Source: MWAR01 sp036567845 (GTDB lineage: Bacteria; Muiribacteriota; Ozemobacteria; Ozemobacterales; Ozemobacteraceae). Taken from it: 23,190 nt of DNA. The DNA lies in contig DATCTT010000403.1 of the NCBI GenBank assembly GCA_036567845.1, forward strand, positions 1 through 23,190, in the 5' to 3' direction. Shown here in pieces: positions 7,954 to 15,935 of the stretch. The notes under the pieces are model-generated. The model had not been told where the DNA came from. It ran no database searches and saw nothing but the letters and a program-made list of their open reading frames with translations. Every line of letters starts with the position of its first letter. The stretch's first letter is position 1. The position numbers were made by a program, and so were the translations under genes.

Positions 7954-7982
7954 ATTCTAGGGCAACGGGCGGCGGCATGCAA
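7954..7982 (-). promoter_or_regulatory. Promoter placing transcription start at the hypothetical gene's ATG (leaderless)
   Basis: On the minus strand TTGCAT (7982-7977), a 17-nt spacer and TAGAAT (7959-7954) precede the ATG at 7946, only 7 nt after the -10 box. The expected start site coincides with the A of the ATG. A T7 tract just upstream of the -35 could act as an UP-like element. Confidence 0.5.
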
Positions 7983-7997
7983 GAAAAAAATACGGAG

Positions 7998-8026
7998 CTG
8001 ACCCGGGGATCAACTTCTGGTAGAGT
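7998..8026 (+). promoter_or_regulatory. Candidate promoter for the OPT transporter gene
   Basis: CTGACC (7998-8003), a 17-nt spacer and TAGAGT (8021-8026) give a modest sigma70-like match. Transcription would start near 8033, about 38 nt before the GTG start. It is back-to-back with the minus-strand promoter at 7954-7982. Confidence 0.35.
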
Positions 8027-8070
8027 GGAGCTGCCCTTTCCCGGGGCCATTCTCTTGTCGGAGTATCAAC

Positions 8071-9885
8071 GTGAATCAGCCTTCAGCCGCATCCGAAGCC
8101 CAGCTACATCCTTCAGAGGTGATCGAGTATGACACCACGTTCCGGCTCACGCCGCGCGCGGTTTTCGCAGGCATGCTCCTCGGCGGGTTCATGAGTCTGT
8201 CGAACCTGTATGTCGCGCTCAAAACCGGCTGGAGCATCGGCGTTTCGATCACGGCCGGCATTCTCGGCTTCGCGCTGTTCGTCTTCCTCCATCGCGTCGG
8301 GATCGTCAAGTCCCCGCTCGACATGCAGGAAAACAACTATCTCAAATCCGTCGCAAGCGCGGCGGGATACATGACTGGCGGTGGTACTGTCGCGGCGATT
8401 CCGGCTCTGATGATGCTCACCGGCGAGACCATGGATCACTGGACGATGTTCTTCTGGATAACCTCGATCGCGATGATGGGCGTCATCATGGCGATCCCGA
8501 TGAAACAGCAGATGATCAACGTCGAGAAGCTGCGGTTCCCGACGGGCATCGCTGCCGCGGAAACACTTCAGGCGCTTCACAGCAAGGGTGGCGAGGGGCA
8601 GGAGAAGGCAAAGCTGCTCGGCATCGGCGGCATCGCAGGCGCGATCGTGGCATTCCTGCGCGATTTCAAGACTTCATTCATGCCGTGGAACCTGCCGGAA
8701 AAGCTGAAGATCCCCTATCTCACCCTCGCCGGCCAGCCGCTGGAAAAGTTCACCCTCTCGTTTGAGGGCAGTCTCATCATGATCGGCGCGGGCGCGATCA
8801 TGGGATTCCGGGCCGCCTGGAGCATGCTGCTGGGCGCGCTGATCAACTTCGCCGTTCTTGCCCCGATGCTCTACACAAGCGGCATCATCGATCCGAAACT
8901 GGGCTACAAGAATATCGTGGCCTGGAGCGTTTGGTTCGGCTCGGCGATGATCCTGACCAGTGGCCTGCTCGCTTTCGCCTTCCAGTGGAAATCCGTGTTG
9001 CGCGCCCTCAAGAGCGTCACCTCCGCGTTCACGGGGAAAAAGGCCGACGCGGCGTTTGAGAAGGAAGTGCCGATGCTCTGGTTCTTCATCGGCATGCTCA
9101 TCTTCACCCCGATCGTCGTTTATCTCGAGCATCTCTTCTTCGGCATCAAATACTGGATGGGCTTTCTTTCGGTCGTCCTGGGCTTCTTCATTGCCATCGT
9201 CGCCTGCCGCGCCACCGGCGAGACCGACACAACGCCAACCGGTGCCCTGGGCAAGATCACTCAGATCACCTACGGTATCCTCGATCCCGGCAACGTCACG
9301 ACCAACCTGATGACGGCCAACGTTACCGGCGGCGTTGGACTGCACTCGGCCGATCTGCTGACCGACCTCAAAACCGGCTACATCCTGAAGGCCGATCCCA
9401 AACAGCAATTCTGGGCCCAGTTTTTCGGGGTCATCGCCGGCTCGCTGTTTGTTGTGCCCGCTTACAACCTGTTGATCCCGACCGCCGAGGTGCTCGGCAC
9501 CGACCAGTGGCCGGCTCCCGGTGCCCAGACATGGAAAGGCGTCGCACAGATGCTGGCGCAGGGCTTCTCCACCCTGCACTGGACGGCCCAGCTCTCCCTG
9601 CTGATCGGCGGCATTCTCGGGATCCTGATCGTGCTGGCCGAACGCAAATGGCCAGAATACCGCAAATACATCCCGTCCGCGACCGGCCTCGGACTCGCGT
9701 TCACGACGCCCGCCTTCAACACCATCTCGATGTTTATCGGCGCCTGCATCACGCTGTTCCTGGAGCGGCGCGACAAGGACATCGCCGAGAAGGCCGTCGT
9801 CCCCGTCAGTTCCGGCTTCATCGCCGGGGAAAGCCTGATTGGCGTTCTCATCGCCGCCCTCGCTGTGATTGGCATCGTAAAATAG
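8071..9885 (+). CDS. OPT-family (oligopeptide/metal-chelate) transporter
   Basis: A 604-residue polytopic membrane protein with well over ten hydrophobic helices. The N-terminal segment FAGMLLGGFMSLSNLYVALK and TGWSIGVSITAGILGF, then ENNYLKSVASAAGYMTGGG, are typical of bacterial OPT proteins, as is the later TLEA-like region FPTGIAAAETLQALHSKG. The C-terminal half has LMTANVTGGVGLHSADLLTDLKTG and a final FIAGESLIGVLIAALAVIG. OPT carriers import peptides or metal chelates by proton symport; which substrate applies here is unknown. Peptide uptake would suit the amino-acid fermentation genes further on, but there is no direct link. The start is GTG at 8071, with GGAG at 8060-8063; a terminator follows 16 bases after the stop, so it is a single-gene unit. 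Confidence 0.9.
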   Translation: MNQPSAASEAQLHPSEVIEYDTTFRLTPRAVFAGMLLGGFMSLSNLYVALKTGWSIGVSITAGILGFALFVFLHRVGIVKSPLDMQENNYLKSVASAAGYMTGGGTVAAIPALMMLTGETMDHWTMFFWITSIAMMGVIMAIPMKQQMINVEKLRFPTGIAAAETLQALHSKGGEGQEKAKLLGIGGIAGAIVAFLRDFKTSFMPWNLPEKLKIPYLTLAGQPLEKFTLSFEGSLIMIGAGAIMGFRAAWSMLLGALINFAVLAPMLYTSGIIDPKLGYKNIVAWSVWFGSAMILTSGLLAFAFQWKSVLRALKSVTSAFTGKKADAAFEKEVPMLWFFIGMLIFTPIVVYLEHLFFGIKYWMGFLSVVLGFFIAIVACRATGETDTTPTGALGKITQITYGILDPGNVTTNLMTANVTGGVGLHSADLLTDLKTGYILKADPKQQFWAQFFGVIAGSLFVVPAYNLLIPTAEVLGTDQWPAPGAQTWKGVAQMLAQGFSTLHWTAQLSLLIGGILGILIVLAERKWPEYRKYIPSATGLGLAFTTPAFNTISMFIGACITLFLERRDKDIAEKAVVPVSSGFIAGESLIGVLIAALAVIGIVK

Positions 9886-9901
9886 CCGGCGATTTCACCT
9901 C

Positions 9902-9941
9902 AACGCCCCGTCGGCCGACCTCTACCGACGGGGCGTTCTAT
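9902..9941 (+). terminator. Terminator after the OPT transporter gene
   Basis: Perfect 13-bp arms 9902-9914 and 9925-9937 with a 10-nt loop, followed by ctatt. The tail is only weakly T-rich. It separates the transporter from the kinase transcript. Confidence 0.7.
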
Positions 9942-10017
9942 TGCCGCTGGTATCCTGATATTGATCGAGGTATACTTTCTTCCGAGAGGATCCAAGGCAG
10001 AGCGAGGGAGATACCCG

Positions 10018-11454
10018 GTGAAGCCGACCACGTCGGAAAAGTGCATTTCCGTTCGATTGTTCGAGTTTCTCTTCGGCTCGAAGAACAACCCCAGCCATCC
10101 CCGCCCTTCGACGGTGCAGGGTGCTCCCGAACAGATCGAGGAGTGGACGATCGGCGGGAACTACCGCATCCTGAACCGGATGGGAACGGGTGGCACGGCC
10201 TGCGTACTCCGCGCCCTCGACACCTCCCTTGCCCGGGAAGTCGCGATCAAGATCCTGCTCGAAACCGAATCGACGGATGAGGAGTTGACACGCCGCTTTC
10301 TCGACGAAGGTCGGATTCTTGCCGGGCTCCGCCATCCAAACCTGGTCACGGTTCACGCCATGGGCGTCGACGAACGGCTCGCCTTTCCCTTCCTGGTGAT
10401 GGAGCTCGTCCACGGCTCGACGCTCGACGATCATATCGATGAATATAGAACCTATCCGACGCTCCTGTTCCGCGACATGGTCACGATCCTCGAAACGATC
10501 CATTACTGCCATCAGCGGCACGTGATCCACCTCGATCTGAAGCCCAGCAACATCATGCTCGACCAGCACGGCACGATCCGCATCATCGATTTCGGCATCG
10601 CCGTCTCCGGCATCAAACCCAGATCCGACGAGTTCGCTCTCGGAACGGCTCTCTACATGGCCCCCGAGCAGTTCACAGGAAGCCATGAACTCTCTCCGGC
10701 CACCGACATCTATGCCTTGGGCGTCATTCTGTGGGAGCTGCTCACCGGAACCCCCCCTTTCCAGGCGGCATCAGACGCCACCGACTCGTTCACCGATCTC
10801 GCCCATCGGCATCTTGCCGATGAGCCACCCATCCACGATCTCATGAGACTTCCGCACGCAGCGCCACTGGCTGGCCTCATTAGCTCGATGCTGTCGAAGC
10901 ACCCAGAAAAACGACCGGCGATCCAGCTTCTCATCGCCGCCCTCAAGGTCGAGTTGCTGGCTCAAGGGGGAAGCATCAGAGATCGGTATCACGTCCGTCA
11001 GACGATCTCACGGACGCCCAACTATCTGACGTTCATCGCCTTCGATCGACTTTTCAGCCGTCCCGTCGTGATCCGGATGCTTTCCGCTGAAGCATCTCTC
11101 GATCCTGACCTTCGCGACCGGTTCCTCGATCGCGCACGCGAACTCGCGAACCATCCCCTCCCCGTTCTTCCTGCCGTTCTCTCGATCGACCGGGACCCGG
11201 CAACAACGCTCCCGTATCTCGTCGAGGAACGCGTCGAAGGAGTCCGGCTCAACGTCGTGATTCCAGCCCTTCAGGCCCGGCCACTCCGCCTGTTCCGGTT
11301 GTTCCGATCCATCTGGCAAGCCCTTGTCGTTTGCCGCGACGCCGGTATCGTCCATGGGAATCTCGTTCCCTCGTCGATCCTCGTCTCAGACCAGGAAACG
11401 ATTCGGTTCGTCGACACCGTTCCGATTTCCCCCCGGTCTCTCCGGCCGGTATGA
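10018..11454 (+). CDS. Ser/Thr protein kinase with a C-terminal pseudokinase-like domain
   Basis: A soluble 478-residue protein. The first domain (about 49-310) has the Hanks motifs: Gly-loop MGTGGTACV (55-63), VAIK with K78, catalytic loop HLDLKPSN (H171, D173), DFG 191-193, and APE 215-217. The usual Arg before the catalytic Asp is Leu, making it a non-RD kinase. A second region (about 322-475) starts RDRYHVRQ like another kinase N-lobe, but has VVIRML (R353 at the Lys position), VHGNLVPSSILV (446-457) in place of the catalytic loop and FVD (464-466) in place of DFG, so it looks like a catalytically dead kinase. No membrane helix or PASTA repeats are present. GTG 10018 is preferred (GAGGGAG at 10004-10010, 7 nt away); TTG 9961 is an in-frame alternative. 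The stop overlaps the next start (ATGA), so kinase and HEAT-RCK protein are translationally coupled and probably work together. Confidence 0.85.
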   Translation: MKPTTSEKCISVRLFEFLFGSKNNPSHPRPSTVQGAPEQIEEWTIGGNYRILNRMGTGGTACVLRALDTSLAREVAIKILLETESTDEELTRRFLDEGRILAGLRHPNLVTVHAMGVDERLAFPFLVMELVHGSTLDDHIDEYRTYPTLLFRDMVTILETIHYCHQRHVIHLDLKPSNIMLDQHGTIRIIDFGIAVSGIKPRSDEFALGTALYMAPEQFTGSHELSPATDIYALGVILWELLTGTPPFQAASDATDSFTDLAHRHLADEPPIHDLMRLPHAAPLAGLISSMLSKHPEKRPAIQLLIAALKVELLAQGGSIRDRYHVRQTISRTPNYLTFIAFDRLFSRPVVIRMLSAEASLDPDLRDRFLDRARELANHPLPVLPAVLSIDRDPATTLPYLVEERVEGVRLNVVIPALQARPLRLFRLFRSIWQALVVCRDAGIVHGNLVPSSILVSDQETIRFVDTVPISPRSLRPV

Positions 11455-13784
11455 CTGATCCAGACGCAGATGATCTTCTCAAGCTTGCAGCGAACACGTT
11501 CACCCCTCTCTGGACCTTCCGAGGCGATGCGGAAAATGCGAACGCCCCCTTCGCCACCCTCGTCTTGGTCATGGCCGACCGCCTCCGGCAATGGGGAACG
11601 GCGGAAGCGGAGGGACAGTCTCTTTCCCGCCTTCTCGATCGGTGCGAAGCCCTTTTTGCGCGGCTCCCTTCGGCGCCCCCGCTCGGCACGGTCCTGCACG
11701 AAAAGCTCGCCCGGATACAGGAGCTCATCGAGGCAGGAACCAGCGCGAGCCTGCGGCTTCTGCGCACCGCTCTCCAGGAAGAAACCGATCCTGCCGTTCT
11801 CGCGGCCATCCTTCCCGGCTTGGCCAGACTAGGCAACAGCAATACATTGAACTCTCTGCTCCCCTATCTTGCGGATTATAGGCCCGAACTGCGAATTGCT
11901 GCGATTGAGGCCATCCGCATCACCGGAAACATCGGAGCGGCCCTTTCCATCTTTCCCCTCGCTTCGGATCCGGTGCCGCTCGTTTGCGAGAAGGCCGAGA
12001 AAGCTCTTTCCGAGTTTGACTCCCGGCTTTTGGTCGACCAGCTCCAGACCTTTGCCCTTCTGGGTCTTCCCGAACAACGGATTCTCGCCATCAAGGCCCT
12101 ATGCAGATATCCTTCGGAAGATCATCTCACCCTGATGCGGCTGCTCGCCGACTCGGAGCATCACGATGTCGCGGCGGCAGCGAGGGAAGCGGTCAAGGAC
12201 ATCCTGAGCCGGAAACTCGACAACGGCAAGCATACTCCCGCCGGCATTTCCCACGATGTGGCCCCCGTGCTTCGGAAACTGCACGGGCACGCGATCGTTT
12301 GCGGCTACGGGCGCATGGGGCGGTTGATCGTCGAAACCCTTCTTGCGGCTGGAACGGAATGCGTTATCATCAAGGCATCCGAAGAGCGACTTCCCACATC
12401 GGGGCCGAGCCAGGCAATAAAAACACTTCTCGGCCGCGGGGAACATGCGGCAAACCTGCTCGCGGCCGGGATCAGCAAGGCCCGGTATCTCTTCGCCGTG
12501 ACAAACGACGATTCCGTTAATCTCGACATCTCCCTGAAAGCCAAGATGCTTCTCGGCAATCTCACTCGGTTGCCGCCCCGGCCGGAGCTCTCCTGCGTCG
12601 CCCAGGTCTTTACACATCAGGTCCGGATGCGCGAAGAACGCGCTGGCAGGCATTCCCGGGACGCCCACCGCCTTGAGAGCCTCACGTCCGCTCCGGGGTT
12701 CGAGATGCATTTCCTCGATCTCTTCGCGATGGCGGCTCGGAATATCGTCGCTCTGTATCCCCCACCCTCGGCAGCTCTGAGACAACAACTTTCGGGACAG
12801 CCGCTCCATCTTCTCCTTCTCGGAGCAGGCCCCGTCAGCATCCGGCTCTCCGCTCTTCTGATCAGCCTTTTCCAAGGGCCCGAGCACGGCCTCCTCCGCC
12901 TGACGATCATCGACACCCCCGAACGTCTGAAGAAGGCGGCCTTTCATACCCTCTACCCAAGGATCGATCAGATTGTCGATCTGAACCTCGTCCCTATGGC
13001 TCATGAGGGAATCACCCCGGACACACTCCTCAGACTTCAGGGACTTGTTCCATTCTCATCGATATATATAATGCACGAAGATCGGGAACGCGCAATCGAA
13101 ATCGCGACCAGGGCGGCGTCTCTGGCGAGGGGGCTGGTAATGGTGATGCTCGACACCGGACCTATCAGAGGTCGCAATGCCCCCCACGTCCCAGCAGGAA
13201 TACCGAGAATGCCATTTCCCGGCCCCTGCTGCACGCCGCAATCCTTCCTTTCTGAGGCGGACGCAGCAGTGGCACGAGCACTTTTTCACGCCGGACACCC
13301 GGACAAAGAGTACGAATGGGCCCGGCTTCCGGCCGAACAGCGCACGCCCTATCTGCTCCAGGCAGCTCATCTGCCAATACAGCTCCTCACGATCGGAAGC
13401 CGGCTGGTCGCGAATTCTGATGCAATACGCGACTTTTCCTTCACCGGCACCGAACTTCGCGAGATGGCCCGTCTCGAACATCGCCGGAAAGCTGTTGAAT
13501 CCCTACTTGAAGCCTCTCAATCACCGACGGCCGTCGAGCAGCTTCGTCAGAGTGCGGAACCGGCATTACCCTGGGAATCTCTCCAGGAACACACCCGGGC
13601 GGGGCTCGAAGCACGCATCGCTCGTCTCCCCGCCGTTCTCGCGGAACTCGGCCTGGGAATTACGAGGGAGAACTCAACGCAGGGGCAACCGAGGGCTGGG
13701 CGCGCCGAATTCCCGACACGGTCTCACTCGAACGGGTCGAACACCCGCTCGACGCGGGCGTCGATGCGGCAGGTGACTTCGTAG
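11451..13784 (+). CDS. HEAT-repeat protein with two TrkA-N/RCK-type nucleotide-binding domains
   Basis: A 777-residue soluble protein. After a ~100-residue lead, about residues 105-265 form HEAT-like helical repeats (ALQEETDPAVLAAILPGLAR, then AAIEAIRITGN, AIKALCRYPS). A Rossmann TrkA-N/RCK domain follows with GYGRMG (285-290) and FAVTNDDSVNLDISLKAK. A second, more diverged one has LLLLGAGPVSIRLS (G458-S463) and an acidic IIDTPERL strand end. No ion-channel or transporter helices are present. Tandem RCK domains recall TrkA, the cytosolic NAD-binding regulator of potassium uptake, but the HEAT part is not part of normal TrkA. The ATG at 11451 overlaps the kinase stop by 4 bases, which fixes the start; longer in-frame extensions back to 11331 lie inside the kinase. 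The last ~20 residues overlap the oppositely oriented alr gene. It is probably a substrate or partner of the kinase. Confidence 0.8.
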   Translation: MTDPDADDLLKLAANTFTPLWTFRGDAENANAPFATLVLVMADRLRQWGTAEAEGQSLSRLLDRCEALFARLPSAPPLGTVLHEKLARIQELIEAGTSASLRLLRTALQEETDPAVLAAILPGLARLGNSNTLNSLLPYLADYRPELRIAAIEAIRITGNIGAALSIFPLASDPVPLVCEKAEKALSEFDSRLLVDQLQTFALLGLPEQRILAIKALCRYPSEDHLTLMRLLADSEHHDVAAAAREAVKDILSRKLDNGKHTPAGISHDVAPVLRKLHGHAIVCGYGRMGRLIVETLLAAGTECVIIKASEERLPTSGPSQAIKTLLGRGEHAANLLAAGISKARYLFAVTNDDSVNLDISLKAKMLLGNLTRLPPRPELSCVAQVFTHQVRMREERAGRHSRDAHRLESLTSAPGFEMHFLDLFAMAARNIVALYPPPSAALRQQLSGQPLHLLLLGAGPVSIRLSALLISLFQGPEHGLLRLTIIDTPERLKKAAFHTLYPRIDQIVDLNLVPMAHEGITPDTLLRLQGLVPFSSIYIMHEDRERAIEIATRAASLARGLVMVMLDTGPIRGRNAPHVPAGIPRMPFPGPCCTPQSFLSEADAAVARALFHAGHPDKEYEWARLPAEQRTPYLLQAAHLPIQLLTIGSRLVANSDAIRDFSFTGTELREMARLEHRRKAVESLLEASQSPTAVEQLRQSAEPALPWESLQEHTRAGLEARIARLPAVLAELGLGITRENSTQGQPRAGRAEFPTRSHSNGSNTRSTRASMRQVTS

Positions 13785-14851
13785 GTGATCGTGCCGAGCT
13801 TGTCGGCCCACTCCTGAGCAGTGATCTCTTCGTCGCCCTGGGAGCCGATGAGCACGACCTCGTCGCCAACCTGCGCATGCGTGCGCGGTCCGAGGCAGGC
13901 CATGCTCTGATCCATGCAGACGCGGCCGACGATCGGAGAGGACTTGCCGCCCACGAGTACCCGGCCCTGGTTCGACCAGAGCCGGTTCAGACCGTCGGCA
14001 TACCCGGCCGGGAACGTCGCGATCCAGGAATCCTCGGGCGCGACCCAGGTGCGGCCGTATCCGATCGAGGTGCCCTTCGTGACCTTCTTGAGGAAGGAAA
14101 TCCGCGTCACGAACGAGAGGCCGGGCCGCAGCGGAATCGTCTGCGGGGTATCCTTCGAAGGATAGAAACCGTAGATCATGATGCCCGGACGCACCAGATC
14201 AAACCAGCCGTCGGGATGGCCGAGCACCGCCCCGGAGTTCGAGCAGTGAACGAGCGGAATCCTGCCGTGAATACGTTTTTCAATCGAGTCGACGACTTTG
14301 CGGAAGTTCGCGATCTGGCGGTCCGTGAAGGTGGGGGTCGGCTCATCGCTGACGGGGAGATGGGTGAAAACGCCCTCGAGCACGAGATTCGTCCATTCGT
14401 TCACGATCAGGCCGGCGATATCGGGCGCCTCTTCCGGCTGACAGCCGATGCGGCCCATTCCCGTGTCAATCTTCAGATGCACGTTCACGCGCTTCCGAAG
14501 GCGACCGGCGGCTTCATTCAGGGCTTTCAGATTCTCCCGGTCGCACACCGTGACCGAAAGCCCGCTCTCGATCGCCGCATCCATTTCTTCAGGAAAGCAG
14601 GGGCTGAGCTTGAGGATCGGAAGTCGGATGCCCGCGCGGCGCAACTGGATGCCCTCCGGAACCGTGGCGACAGCCAGCCAGTCGATCCCGATTTTTTCGG
14701 CCATCTTCGATACTTCGACGGCGCCATGGCCGTAAGCGTTCGCCTTCACGGCAATCATGATCTTGCGGTCCGGTCCGACGGCGCGGCGGATGCCGTCGAG
14801 ATTGTAACGGATATTCTGCAGGTGGATGCGGGCGTGTGTCTGGTACAGCAT
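13724..14851 (-). CDS. alr: Alanine racemase
   Basis: A 375-residue PLP enzyme of fold type III interconverting L- and D-alanine (EC 5.1.1.1). Visible family motifs: AVKANAYGHG with PLP lysine K36, HLKIDTGMGRIG, HCSNSGAV, VRPGIMIYG, the catalytic-Tyr region SIGYGRTW, FPAGYADGLNR, GRVCMDQ and the C-terminal TITYEVTC motif. Length is normal. It is the last gene of the ornithine operon: its ATG is 1 base after the orr stop, and AAGGAG inside the end of orr serves as ribosome site. OrtAB releases D-alanine, so a racemase here can feed it to L-alanine catabolism or balance cell-wall D-Ala; this role is inferred. Action on ornithine or other amino acids is possible. The 3' end overlaps the convergent HEAT-RCK gene by 61 bases, and no terminator is visible. 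Confidence 0.9.
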   Translation of the reverse strand: MLYQTHARIHLQNIRYNLDGIRRAVGPDRKIMIAVKANAYGHGAVEVSKMAEKIGIDWLAVATVPEGIQLRRAGIRLPILKLSPCFPEEMDAAIESGLSVTVCDRENLKALNEAAGRLRKRVNVHLKIDTGMGRIGCQPEEAPDIAGLIVNEWTNLVLEGVFTHLPVSDEPTPTFTDRQIANFRKVVDSIEKRIHGRIPLVHCSNSGAVLGHPDGWFDLVRPGIMIYGFYPSKDTPQTIPLRPGLSFVTRISFLKKVTKGTSIGYGRTWVAPEDSWIATFPAGYADGLNRLWSNQGRVLVGGKSSPIVGRVCMDQSMACLGPRTHAQVGDEVVLIGSQGDEEITAQEWADKLGTITYEVTCRIDARVERVFDPFE

Positions 14852-14852
14852 C

Positions 14853-15935
14853 TCAGGCTCCTTTGATGACGACCTTGTGGACGTAGGGCGAAGTGCTCAG
14901 GGCAAGCAGGGCGCCATATCCCGGGTAGAACGGAATTGTCGAGCCGATATCGACTGGCTGACGGGCTTCCTCGACATCGAGCAGCAGATGATCGCTTGAG
15001 CCTCCGAGCACGATGATCTTTTCGTCGACGGGAGTGATGCCGTCCACGACAACATCCTGGCGGCCCATATTCAATATGGCACGGCGGCGAAGGCCACGAT
15101 CGACGAACTCCTGCGTGCCCCCAAACGCATCCTGGCCGCGGTCGCCGATCGGCACGGAAGGCTTGCGTTCGATCTCAATCACCTCCCCAACGCCGATCAT
15201 CGTGTCCTGCCGCGTGCCGGGCCACGGGGACCGGTCGATGACGTTCCGGCCGAGAACGATGGCCTCGCCGACGCGGAAGTGATTGATCCCGTGCGGCATC
15301 CGGCCCGACGCCAGCAGCGGCAGCCCGGAACTGTTTCCGCCGGAGAGGACGGGCAGTTCGAGACCCGACTCGCGCCTGCACTCTTCGCGAGTTTTCAGCA
15401 GCAAGTTCATGTTCATTTCCGACGGCATGACCCCGCCGTAGCAGGCAAGATTGCAGCCGAGGCCTATGACCTCGATCCCGCGCAGCTCCTTTGCCTTGTT
15501 GACGAAGCCCGGTGCGCGGTCGTGCCAGATTCCTTCGCGCAGGTCACCCACATCGATCATCACGATGACTTTATGACGAACGCCGGCGGCAATGGCCGCC
15601 TCGGAAAGGGCACGCAGCGTCGTGAGATTCGAGTTGAGACTGATATCGGCCGCCCGGACAACGTTCGCCGCCTCGGATATCGTGGGAAGCCGCAGCAGGA
15701 GGAACGGACCGGCGAAGCCTGACTGTCGCAGCGCCCAGAGGTTCTCGACGCGGGAGTCGGCGAGCATGTCTGCCCCGCCTTCGACGAGGGCCTGGGCAAC
15801 GGCGGGATGTGCCGCAGTGACCTTCGTCACGCACGCGACCTGAACGCCGTTGCGGTGGCAGAGATCGACCACGGATTTCGCGTTCTGGCGTATCCGGTCT
15901 GTGTAGATTTCGAGTCGCGGCGTTCGGAGGCTCAT
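14853..15935 (-). CDS. orr: Ornithine racemase (PLP-dependent)
   Basis: A 360-residue enzyme converting L-ornithine to D-ornithine (EC 5.1.1.12), the entry step of reductive-free ornithine fermentation. The sequence follows the clostridial Orr family closely: VACVTKV at the PLP-lysine region, ADMLADSRVENL, LLLRLPTISEA, VMIDVGDLREG, GLGCNLACYGGVMPS, LPVLSGGNSSGLPLL, INHFRVGEAIVLGRN, KPSVPIGDRGQDAFG, LNMGRQDVVVDGITPVDEK and GGSSDHLLLDV. It is distinct from the neighbouring Alr although both belong to the fold III racemase superfamily. The ATG at 15935 overlaps the stop of the ATPase gene by 4 bases, with GGGAGAG upstream; the alr gene begins 1 base after its stop. Confidence 0.92.
   Translation of the reverse strand: MSLRTPRLEIYTDRIRQNAKSVVDLCHRNGVQVACVTKVTAAHPAVAQALVEGGADMLADSRVENLWALRQSGFAGPFLLLRLPTISEAANVVRAADISLNSNLTTLRALSEAAIAAGVRHKVIVMIDVGDLREGIWHDRAPGFVNKAKELRGIEVIGLGCNLACYGGVMPSEMNMNLLLKTREECRRESGLELPVLSGGNSSGLPLLASGRMPHGINHFRVGEAIVLGRNVIDRSPWPGTRQDTMIGVGEVIEIERKPSVPIGDRGQDAFGGTQEFVDRGLRRRAILNMGRQDVVVDGITPVDEKIIVLGGSSDHLLLDVEEARQPVDIGSTIPFYPGYGALLALSTSPYVHKVVIKGA

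Noticed and set aside
11331..11450. N-terminal 40-residue extension of the HEAT-RCK protein
   Set aside because: It lies wholly inside the kinase gene; the ATGA overlap at 11451 is the natural start.
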